In this document: positions 1 to 8,319 of the stretch, one piece after another
How positions within the stretch are numbered: position 1 is the stretch's first letter
Layout: each line of letters begins with the position of its first letter
From: CAYJFG01 sp964369405
Lineage (GTDB): Bacteria; Bacillota; Clostridia; Oscillospirales; Acutalibacteraceae
Direction of reading: 5' to 3'
Length of the DNA: 13,027 bases
Assembly: GCA_964369405.1 (NCBI GenBank)
Contig: CAYJGB010000041.1
Location: forward strand, 1-13,027
The notes under the pieces: model-generated
Database searches by the model: none
What the model was told of the DNA's origin: nothing
Seen by the model: the letters and a program-made list of their open reading frames with translations, nothing else
Position numbers and translations under genes: made by a program

Positions 1-25
1 TAAAAAGCCTAGCTACATTAAAAGC

Positions 26-190
26 CTAAAATCTATCAAAAGAATCGCTTAAGTTATATTTTTTATATTTTTTAGCTTTCGTTAATGCATTTTTGCCTTA
101 GCGTTTCTTTGTTATACTCTTTTTTATTTTGTTCTTGTTTTTATCAACATTTTTATTTTCTCTGTTCATACAATTAGTTGTTTTGCTCAT
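26..190 (-). other. Possible small basic ORF interrupted by a stop codon
   Basis: This is the only coding-like signal in the left 192 bases, and it is weak. An ATG at 188-190, 2 bases after the stop of the VWA remnant, opens 30 codons rich in Lys and Asn (starting MSKTTNCMNRENK) and ending in TAA at 98-100. The same frame then stays open for 23 more codons (ending NLSDSFDRF) to a TAG at 26-28, so it may be a degraded short gene. No good Shine-Dalgarno sequence precedes the ATG, and I do not recognise the product. The flanking DNA holds a short direct repeat, AAAAGCCTA, at about 2-10 and 20-28. No terminator or RNA gene is visible here. Confidence 0.15.
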
Positions 191-192
191 CT

Positions 193-1353
193 CTAAAAGG
201 AAAATAAAATATAATTACTGTCCACGCTTGCATTTGCAGATGTTAGAACTCCTGAGAATAAGTTCATAGCTGAAAGACCCATTGTATTTTTCAACTTAGG
301 CTCTCCTAATTCTACAGAATTCAACCCTGCCCAAAATTTTGCCCCGTCAAATTTATAGTCACTTAATAGTCTTTCATCAACAGTAACCCAAGCCTGGTTT
401 TTTGTATGAGACGACGAAGTGATATATTGTTGTGTATGATCTTGCACTACTATGTTATATGTTTGATCTTCAAATTCTATAGACCCAAATTCGCCTTTAC
501 TAATGATTCCTGAATATTCATATTTAAGAGGACTATTATCATCTATATCATAAACACCATCACCATCTTCGTCTGGTCCTATAGGACTACTTTTGCACTC
601 AAAATACATGTGTAGCATTGCAAACGTGTCGTATCCTATATACATACCTGGGTACGGAATAGATTTTTGACCATTAGGAAATAAGCTATATGTTTCTGTC
701 TGGGGGATATTAATATTACTTCTAAGTTGACCCATTTCATATCCATCTTTTAACCCATCTCCATCTGTATCTGGATTATCGGGGTCTGTGTATATAATTT
801 GACCATTAGCTAGTCTCATACCATTTTTTTCAAATACATCTGGCAATCCATCTTTGTCTTTGTCAAACGTGTTAATAGCAATCAAATTTTGCGAACTTAT
901 TTCATAGATAATATTTACTAATTCTTGCACTATATATGCATAATAGTATTCTCCTCCTGTTTGAGTGGCAATAGATTGCAATTTTGAGTGTTGTGAATTT
1001 CTCACATTCACAGTATATATTTTAATATCATTTTCTATTGCTAGTTCCACGGCATTTTGTGTATCGTTTACATCACCATCGCAGATAAGAACCATAACTT
1101 TTTCATTACCTCTTTGAAATCTTGTGTCAAGTAAATTCGCTATTCCAATGTAAATTCCACTGCTTACGTTCGTACCACCTTGTGCTACTAATGAATTAAC
1201 ACCGTCTATTAATTGTTCATCAGTTGAACTTAAATCACATATTGTTCTTCCGTAATCATTAAATTCAACAAGAGCTGCATAATCTTCTTCAGACATTGCA
1301 TTTATAAAACCCTCAAGAGCTGTTTTAGCGGTACTTAAACTGCTTCCTCTCAT
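193..1353 (-). pseudogene. 5'-truncated VWA-domain, calcium-repeat surface protein
   Basis: The 386 residues after the first ATG begin in the middle of a von Willebrand A domain. Residues about 1-155 contain the usual Thr loop (QGGTNVSSG) and a later Asp (LICDGDVND), but the first metal-binding motif, DxSxS, is absent. The frame upstream of the ATG reads only seven codons (ending LDS) back to a TAG, and there is no Shine-Dalgarno sequence. Residues about 163-205 carry Asp-rich repeats (DKDKDGLPDVFE, DPDNPDTDGDGLKDGYE), with another (DEDGDGVYDIDD) near residue 260. These resemble thrombospondin-3/EF-hand-like calcium loops of exported proteins. No signal peptide remains. G+C of three sampled lines is about 34%, against about 26% in the operon, so it probably belongs to an older background. 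The missing 5' part is replaced by the end of the FtsX-like gene. I call it a gene remnant; a functional truncated protein is less likely. Confidence 0.7.
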
Positions 1354-1391
1354 GCTGTCGAGTGTATGGAAAGACTACAAATTATTATAAT

Positions 1392-2540
1392 CTATCTTTT
1401 CTTTTCTCTTAAATAATTAATTAGATTTATTATAAGTTTAGTTAATAAAATGTAAGTAATCATAAAAATTGTGATTAAATATACTAGTAGATTAAACGAG
1501 TTTTTATAAAGATTAATCGTGAAAATATCTCCTAAAAGTAATGTCTTATTATATTCATTTTGAAAATATGTAATTCTTTCTATATATTGGGCAATATCAA
1601 ATATGTTATCATTTGGTATATATTCTGATGGAATAAAAATATTAAAATCAATTATTATAAACGCACCTACTAAAGCTACAGGCACAATTATTAAACTAAA
1701 AATGTATCCTATATATTTTATAGGTTCAGATTTGATTCCTTCTAGTATATAATTATTCTCTCTTGATTTTTTAATGCTTTTTAACAACCTTTTATTTGCT
1801 GTTTTTCTAATCTTTAAAACTATAATCACAACACCTATATATATAATTAAATTAATTATTACTAAAAAATCATTTATTACTTTTGTTTTATCAGAAAAAT
1901 CGACTTTATAATATGTATCATCTAAAGTCATTTGTTCTAGTAAAATTGATGATTTTGAATTATTATTATATATTATCATATCAATATAATTTTTTTCATA
2001 CTCTATTTTATTTGTATATGGAAAAAACATATATGACCTACCGTTTTTAGAATAATCATTAATAATGTTTTCTTCATCGCTGTATATTCCACTTATTTTA
2101 TATTTTTCTGAATTAACCGTAATTGTTTTACCTACAGCATTTGAATTTAAAAACAATTCTCTTGCTAATGTACTTCCAATTATAACTAGCTTATCTTTAT
2201 TTTCTATATTTTCTGTTGTAAAATCTTTTCCATATAATAAATTATCATTAATTTTAAAATAGTATTCATTAATATATTGTGCTGTAATTACTTTTTCTTT
2301 ATATTCAAAATCACTATCAGAAAAAGAAAAGGCTATATTTTCATCATTGATTTCTTTTAATATTTCTTCAAAGCTCCCAATTGTCATAGCATCATATTCT
2401 GAATTTATATCATAATTAAGCTGGGTATATTCGCCTATTTGAGTTGTAATATTATCTATTACTAAAATTGATAGTAACATAACCAGAATTGTAACTAGTG
2501 CTACTATACTTATTTTTATTGTTCTTTTGACTACTGTCAT
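1392..2540 (-). CDS. MacB/FtsX-like ABC permease without its own ATPase
   Basis: This 382-aa membrane protein is laid out like a MacB-type permease. Transmembrane helix 1 is at about 8-29. A large extracytoplasmic domain follows at about 30-220, then three helices at about 223-243, 275-298 and 348-370. Residues about 85-152 look like the MacB periplasmic-core pattern: a Y..YY start, then LLYGKDF, LVIIGSTLARELF, a Gly-Lys turn and YKISGIY. Proteins of this family normally pair with a LolD/MacB-type ATPase and a membrane fusion protein. The fusion-protein-like partner lies 3 bp upstream, but no separate ATPase gene is in the window. The GAGGAGG ribosome site lies inside the last codons of the upstream gene, giving tight translational coupling. 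This is the last intact gene of the operon and no terminator follows. Its role in peptide export, immunity or sensing is inference. Confidence 0.7.
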   Translation of the reverse strand: MTVVKRTIKISIVALVTILVMLLSILVIDNITTQIGEYTQLNYDINSEYDAMTIGSFEEILKEINDENIAFSFSDSDFEYKEKVITAQYINEYYFKINDNLLYGKDFTTENIENKDKLVIIGSTLARELFLNSNAVGKTITVNSEKYKISGIYSDEENIINDYSKNGRSYMFFPYTNKIEYEKNYIDMIIYNNNSKSSILLEQMTLDDTYYKVDFSDKTKVINDFLVIINLIIYIGVVIIVLKIRKTANKRLLKSIKKSRENNYILEGIKSEPIKYIGYIFSLIIVPVALVGAFIIIDFNIFIPSEYIPNDNIFDIAQYIERITYFQNEYNKTLLLGDIFTINLYKNSFNLLVYLITIFMITYILLTKLIINLINYLREKKR

Positions 2541-2543
2541 ATA

Positions 2544-2954
2544 TTACGCCTCCTCAATATATACTCTATCTCCATCACTTATATCTTTAGAAGTTTCATA
2601 TATTACTTGATATCCTTCAAATAATTCCTTTGATCTTACTTCATAATAAAAACTATCTTCGTTTTTAATTTCAACACTAATCTCATGTACTATCTCTCTT
2701 TCGTTCTTATCATAAGAAATTATATATGCTGTTGCATTTTCATCATTATTAACGACTGAAGATAACGGCAATAAGTAGCTAGTTTCCATTGATTCATAAC
2801 TTCCATCTAACATACCTGCGGTTACTTCTGTAACTTTAACTTGAGGCAATAACATATTATCAATAGTAGTCGAAAAATATGTAAGTATTCCTAGTAAAAT
2901 TATAAATCCAATCGCCACTTTTATTATATAAGTTTTAAACTTTTTTTTACTCAC
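2544..2954 (-). CDS. Minimal membrane-fusion-protein-like protein
   Basis: This 136-aa protein starts with GTG, preceded by AGGAGAG that overlaps the stop of the MalG-like gene. It has a basic N-terminus, one transmembrane helix at about 9-28, and an extracytoplasmic beta-rich part. The segment after the helix (LPQVKVTEVTAGML) resembles the first strand of MacA/HlyD-type fusion proteins. Residues about 58-136 resemble their C-terminal membrane-proximal domain: LPLSSVVNND, a central beta hairpin, LFEGYQVI and the closing DISDGDRVYIEE. The coiled-coil hairpin and the lipoyl domain that normally lie between these parts are missing, so it is far shorter than the usual 350-400 residues. Its position directly before a MacB-like permease supports the family call. 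It may act as a small adaptor or accessory subunit. Assignment rests on pattern recognition, not a search. Confidence 0.5.
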   Translation of the reverse strand: MSKKKFKTYIIKVAIGFIILLGILTYFSTTIDNMLLPQVKVTEVTAGMLDGSYESMETSYLLPLSSVVNNDENATAYIISYDKNEREIVHEISVEIKNEDSFYYEVRSKELFEGYQVIYETSKDISDGDRVYIEEA

Positions 2955-2965
2955 TATATTCTCTC

Positions 2966-3802
2966 CTAACTTTTATCAACTTCTACAAATGGTGAATCTA
3001 TATCTTTATTACCATATAAATATATCAACAATGACGGCACCATAAATAGTACACCACAAGCAAAAAACAATACATTTTCAGCACTACTAATATCTAACAA
3101 TGTAATTGATAACGGGTACATACTAGGGTCACTAAAATAAATTAAAGGTTGTTCAATAACGTTCCAATTGTCAATAAAGCATAATAAAACTAATATTAAA
3201 AGACCACCTTTTATTTGAGGCAATATAATATGAATTAGAATTTTAAAATATGAAGCACCATCAATTCTAGCAGCTTGTATAGTTGAGTCAGATACATATT
3301 TTATACTCTGTCTTAATAAACAAATACCAAAAGCTGTAAAAATACCTGGCAAGATTACACTTAAAAAGTTATTTAACAAGTCAAATTGTTCCATTATTAT
3401 ATAATTAGGAACTAACGTAACCTGAAGAGGTAAAATCAAAAGAATAATATATATAAAAAACAGTTTATCTCTAAAAGGAAATTTGAATTTTGCAAAAGCA
3501 AATGCTGCTAAAATAGAAACTAATACCTGTCCAACAACTGTAGGTATAGTGATAATAATACTATTCCAAAACTCTAGTAAATAGTTAGGACGTCTAAACA
3601 GAGCTTGATAATATTGCTCTAATGTAAAAGCATCTGGAATAAATTCGAACGTTTTATACTCTTCACTGTTAAAATTAAGCATATTAAAAACTTGTGAACC
3701 AGACATAAAAGAACTAGCAATTAAGAAAACACCTGGAAACAAAAAGAATACTACTACTATAGCTAAGAAAAAATATTTAATAATCAACTTAACATTTTTC
3801 AA
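2966..3802 (-). CDS. MalG-like ABC transporter permease (TTG start)
   Basis: This is one inner-membrane subunit of a carbohydrate-type (CUT1) ABC importer, with about six transmembrane helices. The cytoplasmic EAA loop that docks the ATPase is clear (QAARIDGASYFKILIHIILP, about residues 176-195 from the start chosen here). I place the start at the TTG at 3800-3802, giving 278 aa, because GAGGAGG at 3811-3817 lies 8 bases upstream. The frame extends to an ATG at 3856, but that would add 18 polar residues, overlap the MalF-like gene by 38 bases and lack a ribosome site. The chosen start follows the MalF-like stop by 16 bases. No cognate ATPase is nearby. Family members often use a shared MsmX/MsmK-type ATPase encoded elsewhere. 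The substrate is unknown. Confidence 0.8.
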   Translation of the reverse strand: MKNVKLIIKYFFLAIVVVFFLFPGVFLIASSFMSGSQVFNMLNFNSEEYKTFEFIPDAFTLEQYYQALFRRPNYLLEFWNSIIITIPTVVGQVLVSILAAFAFAKFKFPFRDKLFFIYIILLILPLQVTLVPNYIIMEQFDLLNNFLSVILPGIFTAFGICLLRQSIKYVSDSTIQAARIDGASYFKILIHIILPQIKGGLLILVLLCFIDNWNVIEQPLIYFSDPSMYPLSITLLDISSAENVLFFACGVLFMVPSLLIYLYGNKDIDSPFVEVDKS

Positions 3803-3818
3803 ATATTTGCCCTCCTCT

Positions 3819-4664
3819 TTAACGGCTATACTTTCTTTCAAAGAAATAAAACACAATTAACATTAAAATTATAAAAACAGAAAGTATAATTGATGCCGAT
3901 GATAATCTAGGGTAATTAAGATTATAATAATTATTATTAATAAAGTTCTGCAAAAAATATACATTTTCATTTGGATAATTACCAAAAATAGAAAATACTT
4001 CTCTAAAAATTTTGAACGAGTATATTATTTCTATAATAAATACAAAAAAAGTTGTTGGCATTATATTAGGAAGTGTTATTTTTCTAATAATTTGAAATGT
4101 ATTTGCACCATCTAGTCTTGCACTTTCATAATATGTAAGCGATACATTAGCCAATGCAGCTGTAAAAACAATAGTACAAAATCCACAATATTTCCATATA
4201 TAAATTAAAATAATCATAAGCATAGAGTACTCAGAGTTAAAAAAATCAATCGTACTTAATCCTAAATAATTTAAAAGACCATTTATTGCACCATAATCAT
4301 CAAACATTAATTGCCAAACACATATAAGAGAAGCTACAGGAATAATAACAGGAAACAATAATGAACTTTTAAAAAAGGAAGATATTTTGTTAAATGAATT
4401 TAAAAACCATGCAATCGCAAAAGAAATTATCATCAGCAACGGAATTGCCAACACTGTAAATACACCAGTATTTTTTAATGCAAGTAAAAAAGTATTATTA
4501 TTAAACAATTCTACATAATTTTGTATTCCTACAAAATTTTCTCCAATAAATAAACTTCGCTGAATACACATAATATATGGAACAATATAAAACAGAACTA
4601 TACCAATAAGTGAAGGTAATATAAATGCTATAGCTATTATACTTTCTTTTTTCTTTCTTGTCAT
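3819..4664 (-). CDS. MalF-like ABC transporter permease
   Basis: This 281-aa integral membrane protein is the partner permease of the MalG-like subunit. It has a Lys/Arg-rich N-terminus and about six hydrophobic helices. Its EAA loop, ESARLDGANTFQIIRKITLP at residues 180-199, matches the binding-protein-dependent importer signature for contact with a nucleotide-binding subunit. The ATG is preceded by GAGGAGG with a 5-base spacer, 12 bases after the stop of the C39 exporter gene. In a typical CUT1 importer this protein, the MalG-like protein, a lipoprotein and an ATPase form a sugar or oligosaccharide uptake system. Here the two permeases sit inside a peptide-export operon with the ATPase missing and the exporter gene inserted between them and the lipoprotein. 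The membrane topology call is strong; the substrate is unknown. Confidence 0.82.
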   Translation of the reverse strand: MTRKKKESIIAIAFILPSLIGIVLFYIVPYIMCIQRSLFIGENFVGIQNYVELFNNNTFLLALKNTGVFTVLAIPLLMIISFAIAWFLNSFNKISSFFKSSLLFPVIIPVASLICVWQLMFDDYGAINGLLNYLGLSTIDFFNSEYSMLMIILIYIWKYCGFCTIVFTAALANVSLTYYESARLDGANTFQIIRKITLPNIMPTTFFVFIIEIIYSFKIFREVFSIFGNYPNENVYFLQNFINNNYYNLNYPRLSSASIILSVFIILMLIVFYFFERKYSR

Positions 4665-4676
4665 ACGTTCCTCCTC

Positions 4677-6833
4677 TTATTGTTTATTATATTGACTATT
4701 ACAAAGTTGATAATAGTAGCCTCTTTTGCTAACTAAGTTTTTATGATTTCCATTTTCAATAACTTCTCCATTCTTGAACACAAAAATATTATCACAATTT
4801 TTAACAAGACTTATTCTATGTGCAATTATAATTACAGTTATTTTCTTACACAGTAATTCAATAGTATCTTCAATTTCTCTCTCTGTTATATAATCTAAAT
4901 TACTAGTAGCTTCATCCATAATTAAAACATTAGGTCTACTAAGTAAAGCTCTTGCAATTGATAACCTTTGCTTTTGACCAGCTGATAAATTTTTTCCATT
5001 TTCTTCTATCAATGTGTCATACCCTAGTGGAAGGGTATTAATATAATCATCTAATTTACAGAGTTTGCAAACATTAATAATTTCTTCTTCATTAGCATTA
5101 ATATTACCATATAAAATATTTTCTTTTATTGTACCACTAAATAAAAATGAACTTTGAGATATATAACATACATTATTTCTTAATTTGTTAATTTCAATAC
5201 TATCAATGTTTAAATTATCAAATAATATATTTCCGGATATTGGTGTGTATAATCTAACCAACATCTTTGCTAATGTTGACTTGCCTGAACCACTCTCTCC
5301 AACAAACGCAACTTTCTGTCCTTTAAGTATTTCAATGTTGACTTTATTCAAAACTAGCTCTCTAGTGCCATATCTAAAATCAAGATTAGAAATTTTTATT
5401 TTATTAAAATCAATCTCTAAGTCCTCTTCTTCGCTTGATATATTTTGCTCTTTTGATATATCTAGAACTTCTCCTAATCTATCTACTGCTACAACTACTG
5501 TCTGAATACTTGGTTGTAAATCTAACAAATTTTTGACAGGATCAACAAAGTATGCTAATAATGCATTAAATGTAATTAATTCCCCTAGTGTCATTGCTCC
5601 ATTTATCACATACATAGCTCCAATCCATAAAATAGCTAGTGAACCTACAACTGACACAAACATAGTAGCAGTTTGCTGGGTTAAAAACAACATTTCGCCT
5701 TTAAACAATACATTTAAAAATTTATTATATAATTTATTAGTAGATTTAATTTTAATCAATTCAAGTTTAAATATTTTAATAGTTTCAATTCCGTTTACAC
5801 TCTCAATTAATTTTGAAGTAACTTTAGAATTCAACTCCATTGACTTTCTATTATTTTTTCTTATAGGTTTATTGTAAGCAAATACAATAATTGCATAGCA
5901 AACCAACATTACTAATGTGATTAAAAACAATACAACATTACTGTTCAATAAAATAATAGCACCAACTATCGCTAGAATGGTATCCATCATAATGGTTATT
6001 GTTACTTGAGATAACGTTTCTCTAATTACGGCTGCATCATTAAATCTTGAGATTATATCGCCAGTATCTCTCAAAGAAAAAAATTTCATTGGCAACCAAA
6101 GAGAATGATTATAAAATCCCAATAATATAGTTAAGTCAAGTTTTTGCTCCATTTTTACTATTAAAACACCTCTAAGAAACGATATCAAAATTTGTAATAA
6201 AAATAAAACTAATGTAAAGATTGACACATAATTTAAATAAGCTATAGACATCGATGGCAAAACATTATCCATTAATATTTGGTAGTAAAACGCTGTAGCT
6301 ATTCCTAGTGACGTCACAATTAATGAAAGCAATAAAACTTTTGCTAATACAATTTTTTGTGTTAATATTATTTTAAGAAAACTAATCATAGTATTCTCTT
6401 TTTTATTTCCGCTAACTGCATTTTTACCAGGTGCTATAAGTATTATCACATTCGTCCAAATATTCGAAAAGTCATCAATACTATATTTTATAATTCCTTT
6501 AGCTGGATCAGATACATATACTATGTTATTTTTAATTTTTGTAATTACAACATAGTGCAATAATGATTTATCTACAACTACATGTGCAATGGCTGGCAGT
6601 GGTAATTTTGCATCTAATTTATCTAAATCTATCTGTATTATTTTGAAATTAAATCCATATTTTTCTATAGCTTTTGACAACCCCGATGCACTAGTGCCTT
6701 GTTTATCAGTACCTGCAATATCTCGAATTTGAGCTATAGATACAATTAAATTATAACTTTTAAATATAGCTGCCAAGCAAGCTGGTCCACAATCAGTTTC
6801 ATCATTTTGTAAAATGCATTTAAATCTATTCAT
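4677..6833 (-). CDS. C39 peptidase-containing ABC transporter (PCAT)
   Basis: This bifunctional exporter removes a double-glycine leader and pumps the core peptide out of the cell. The N-terminal peptidase C39 domain (about 1-135) has the oxyanion Gln9, nucleophile Cys15 in TDCGPAC, His93 in HYVVI and Asp109 in VSDP. The transmembrane domain covers about 155-450. The nucleotide-binding domain covers about 475-718, with Walker A GESGSGKST at 512-520, Q-loop Gln560, signature LSAGQ at 616-620, Walker B VLIMDE at 636-641 and H-loop His672. All key residues are present and its 718 aa is normal for the family, so it should be active. Its likely substrate is the 92-aa precursor two genes upstream, whose leader ends in Gly-Gly. 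The start is typical of C39 domains (MNRFKCILQ...), but its GGAGG lies 20 bases upstream with a palindrome between. Confidence 0.95.
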   Translation of the reverse strand: MNRFKCILQNDETDCGPACLAAIFKSYNLIVSIAQIRDIAGTDKQGTSASGLSKAIEKYGFNFKIIQIDLDKLDAKLPLPAIAHVVVDKSLLHYVVITKIKNNIVYVSDPAKGIIKYSIDDFSNIWTNVIILIAPGKNAVSGNKKENTMISFLKIILTQKIVLAKVLLLSLIVTSLGIATAFYYQILMDNVLPSMSIAYLNYVSIFTLVLFLLQILISFLRGVLIVKMEQKLDLTILLGFYNHSLWLPMKFFSLRDTGDIISRFNDAAVIRETLSQVTITIMMDTILAIVGAIILLNSNVVLFLITLVMLVCYAIIVFAYNKPIRKNNRKSMELNSKVTSKLIESVNGIETIKIFKLELIKIKSTNKLYNKFLNVLFKGEMLFLTQQTATMFVSVVGSLAILWIGAMYVINGAMTLGELITFNALLAYFVDPVKNLLDLQPSIQTVVVAVDRLGEVLDISKEQNISSEEEDLEIDFNKIKISNLDFRYGTRELVLNKVNIEILKGQKVAFVGESGSGKSTLAKMLVRLYTPISGNILFDNLNIDSIEINKLRNNVCYISQSSFLFSGTIKENILYGNINANEEEIINVCKLCKLDDYINTLPLGYDTLIEENGKNLSAGQKQRLSIARALLSRPNVLIMDEATSNLDYITEREIEDTIELLCKKITVIIIAHRISLVKNCDNIFVFKNGEVIENGNHKNLVSKRGYYYQLCNSQYNKQ

Positions 6834-6849
6834 AATTATTTAAATAATT
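6834..6849 (-). repeat. Perfect palindrome between ribosome site and exporter start codon
   Basis: The 16 bases AATTATTTAAATAATT are a perfect palindrome immediately before the exporter ATG. The only good Shine-Dalgarno sequence, GGAGG at 6854-6858, is 20 bases from the ATG, which is too far for normal initiation. It overlaps the end of the lipoprotein gene. In mRNA the palindrome could fold with a UUAA loop and a 6-bp A-U stem, bringing the site closer to the AUG. The stem is weak, so this is a suggestion. Confidence 0.4.
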
Positions 6850-8201
6850 TATTCCTCCAAATATATTTGAGTTGAATTTTGTAACTTATTTATAAATTCA
6901 CTTTCATTTATCGAATTACTTAAGTATGCCGAAACTGGTTCCTGTATAACATTACTATTGTAATAGTCATAATAAGCCGAAATATATATTTTATTAACAC
7001 TACTAATTTTATCTTCTATATATTCTACGTCTTCATTTGTTAACTTTTCACTCTGTTCTGGAAAATCTCTATCTAAAATCGAACTAAATAATGCTTTATA
7101 AGAATTTTTATTAACTGGATAGTAAAAACCTGAGCCGTAAATATCTCCCGTTGTATTTTTAGATGCATCTGTAATTTCTTCTAAACTTTCAATAGTAACA
7201 TTAGCACCAACAATATCATTTTGGTACTCTTCACTTAAAGCAAACTTAATAAACTTTAATATTTTTTGTTTAACTTCATCACTGGAATTTTGATTTATTG
7301 CAATAGCTGAAAGTACATTTGCTGACATATCACCATCTACTGATTCTTTATTTATTAAAACAGGCTTTTCTCCAGTGCTTTTTATTGCTAGGTATTCACT
7401 TGTTAGTGAACCTAATCCGTGCATTGGCTTTGAGTCAAACAGAAATTCATCATAAACTTGTTCATCATTTGTAACTTCTCTAACTTGACTCAAATTATTT
7501 GAGAAAGCATCTGAATTAAAATTATTTGTTTCGTTAATCAGGTCTAAATTATTATCAATATAATTGTTCATCAAAGTTAAATTATCAATTATATTTCCAA
7601 ATAAACCTAACTCTTGATTTTGTTTTACTTTGCTATTTATCTCAAACAATTTTTCATATGATAAATCATAATTAGTTAAATAGTTTTTTAATTTTTCCTC
7701 TGTGCTAATATACATATTGGGTACATAGAAAAATGGCATAAAATATTGCTTGTTATCTAATTGACCAGATTTTAGAGCTTCTTGACTGTACTGATTTAAA
7801 TCAAGTTTATCTTCTAAAGTATCTGCATTAATCAATTCATTAATATCTGCTAATTTCCCCTGTTGCATTAGTTTTACTGGTGATGCTTTAGCAATAGATA
7901 ATGTAGATAACGAAATTAAATCAGGACCTCCACCAGCCATCATTTCTGTTGCAAAGGCGTTTGAAAGTGTTTCTTCATCATCAAATTCTTTGATAACAAT
8001 TTTATCTTCTTCTGGACAAACTTCATTGTATGCAAAAACAGGTAAATCAGATACACTAACAGAATCTTTAATACTGTAAAATGTAACATTATTTTCGCTT
8101 TCATTTACTGCACTATCATTATCTACATAAGTACATGACGATAATACGACAGTAAACACTAAGCTTAACACGATAAAGACTGACAATAGTTTTCTGTTCA
8201 T
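6849..8201 (-). CDS. Extracellular solute-binding lipoprotein (sugar-binding type)
   Basis: This 450-aa protein has a lipoprotein signal peptide: basic MNRK, a hydrophobic stretch, and a lipobox LSSC with Cys23 as the probable lipidation site. It should be anchored outside the membrane. The mature part looks like the family 1 solute-binding fold of CUT1 importers: FATEMMAGGGPDLISLSTLS near residues 83-102, then a GKLADINELI hinge-type segment, and late helices of the SDEVKQKILKFIKFALSEEYQ type. It is the natural partner for the MalF- and MalG-like permeases. AAAGGTG lies 7 bases before the ATG. A 118-base gap separates it from the precursor gene, enough for its own promoter or an mRNA processing site. 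The ligand is unknown; binding of the modified peptide or a sugar are both possible. Confidence 0.8.
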   Translation of the reverse strand: MNRKLLSVFIVLSLVFTVVLSSCTYVDNDSAVNESENNVTFYSIKDSVSVSDLPVFAYNEVCPEEDKIVIKEFDDEETLSNAFATEMMAGGGPDLISLSTLSIAKASPVKLMQQGKLADINELINADTLEDKLDLNQYSQEALKSGQLDNKQYFMPFFYVPNMYISTEEKLKNYLTNYDLSYEKLFEINSKVKQNQELGLFGNIIDNLTLMNNYIDNNLDLINETNNFNSDAFSNNLSQVREVTNDEQVYDEFLFDSKPMHGLGSLTSEYLAIKSTGEKPVLINKESVDGDMSANVLSAIAINQNSSDEVKQKILKFIKFALSEEYQNDIVGANVTIESLEEITDASKNTTGDIYGSGFYYPVNKNSYKALFSSILDRDFPEQSEKLTNEDVEYIEDKISSVNKIYISAYYDYYNSNVIQEPVSAYLSNSINESEFINKLQNSTQIYLEE

Positions 8202-8220
8202 AAAAATTCACCTTTATTTC

Positions 8221-8241
8221 ATCATATAAAGATCATATGAT
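8221..8241 (-). other. Small hairpin upstream of the lipoprotein ribosome site
   Basis: ATCATAT (8221-8227) and ATATGAT (8235-8241) form a 7-bp stem with a 7-base loop. An overlapping 10-bp palindrome ATCATATGAT allows an alternative pairing. It lies a few bases upstream of the AAAGGTG ribosome site of the lipoprotein gene. There is no T-run on the minus strand, so it is not an intrinsic terminator. It could be an mRNA stability or processing element. The stem is all A/T apart from one G/C pair. Confidence 0.25.
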
Positions 8242-8271
8242 TACTATTTCTATAATTTTAAAATATATAAA

Positions 8272-8283
8272 GTATATGGGTTT
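8272..8283. repeat. Left copy of inverted repeat flanking the precursor gene
   Basis: GTATATGGGTTT here is the exact reverse complement of AAACCCATATAC at 8632-8643. Extending outward on both sides gives 16 matches over 18 bases. The two copies bracket the precursor gene and its ribosome site. This copy sits in the gap upstream of the lipoprotein gene, next to a TAACGAA sequence. Confidence 0.45.
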
Positions 8284-8319
8284 CGTTATCTGTTTTTAAC
8301 TATTAATTAGACTATTAAA

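Noticed and set aside
77..84. TTTCGTTA near the left end as another regulator box
   Set aside because: The same short core occurs by chance inside genes (7529-7536, 7909-7915, 12200-12207, 12351-12360), and this copy is not in front of a gene I can support.
1..192. tRNA, small RNA or terminator in the left-edge non-coding DNA
   Set aside because: I found no cloverleaf, no strong hairpin and no T-tailed stem there, only a short direct repeat and a weak basic ORF.
2065..2262. Plus-strand open frame opposite the FtsX-like gene
   Set aside because: It is antisense to the MacB-core region, and its composition follows from the complementary gene.
3803..3856. ATG at 3856 as the start of the MalG-like permease
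   Set aside because: It adds 18 residues inside the MalF-like gene and lacks a ribosome site, while a TTG at 3802 has GAGGAGG at good spacing.
5185..5877. Plus-strand open frames opposite the exporter gene
   Set aside because: They lie wholly antisense to a strongly supported ABC exporter, show no recognisable domain and have no ribosome site of note. They are shadows of A/T-rich coding sequence.
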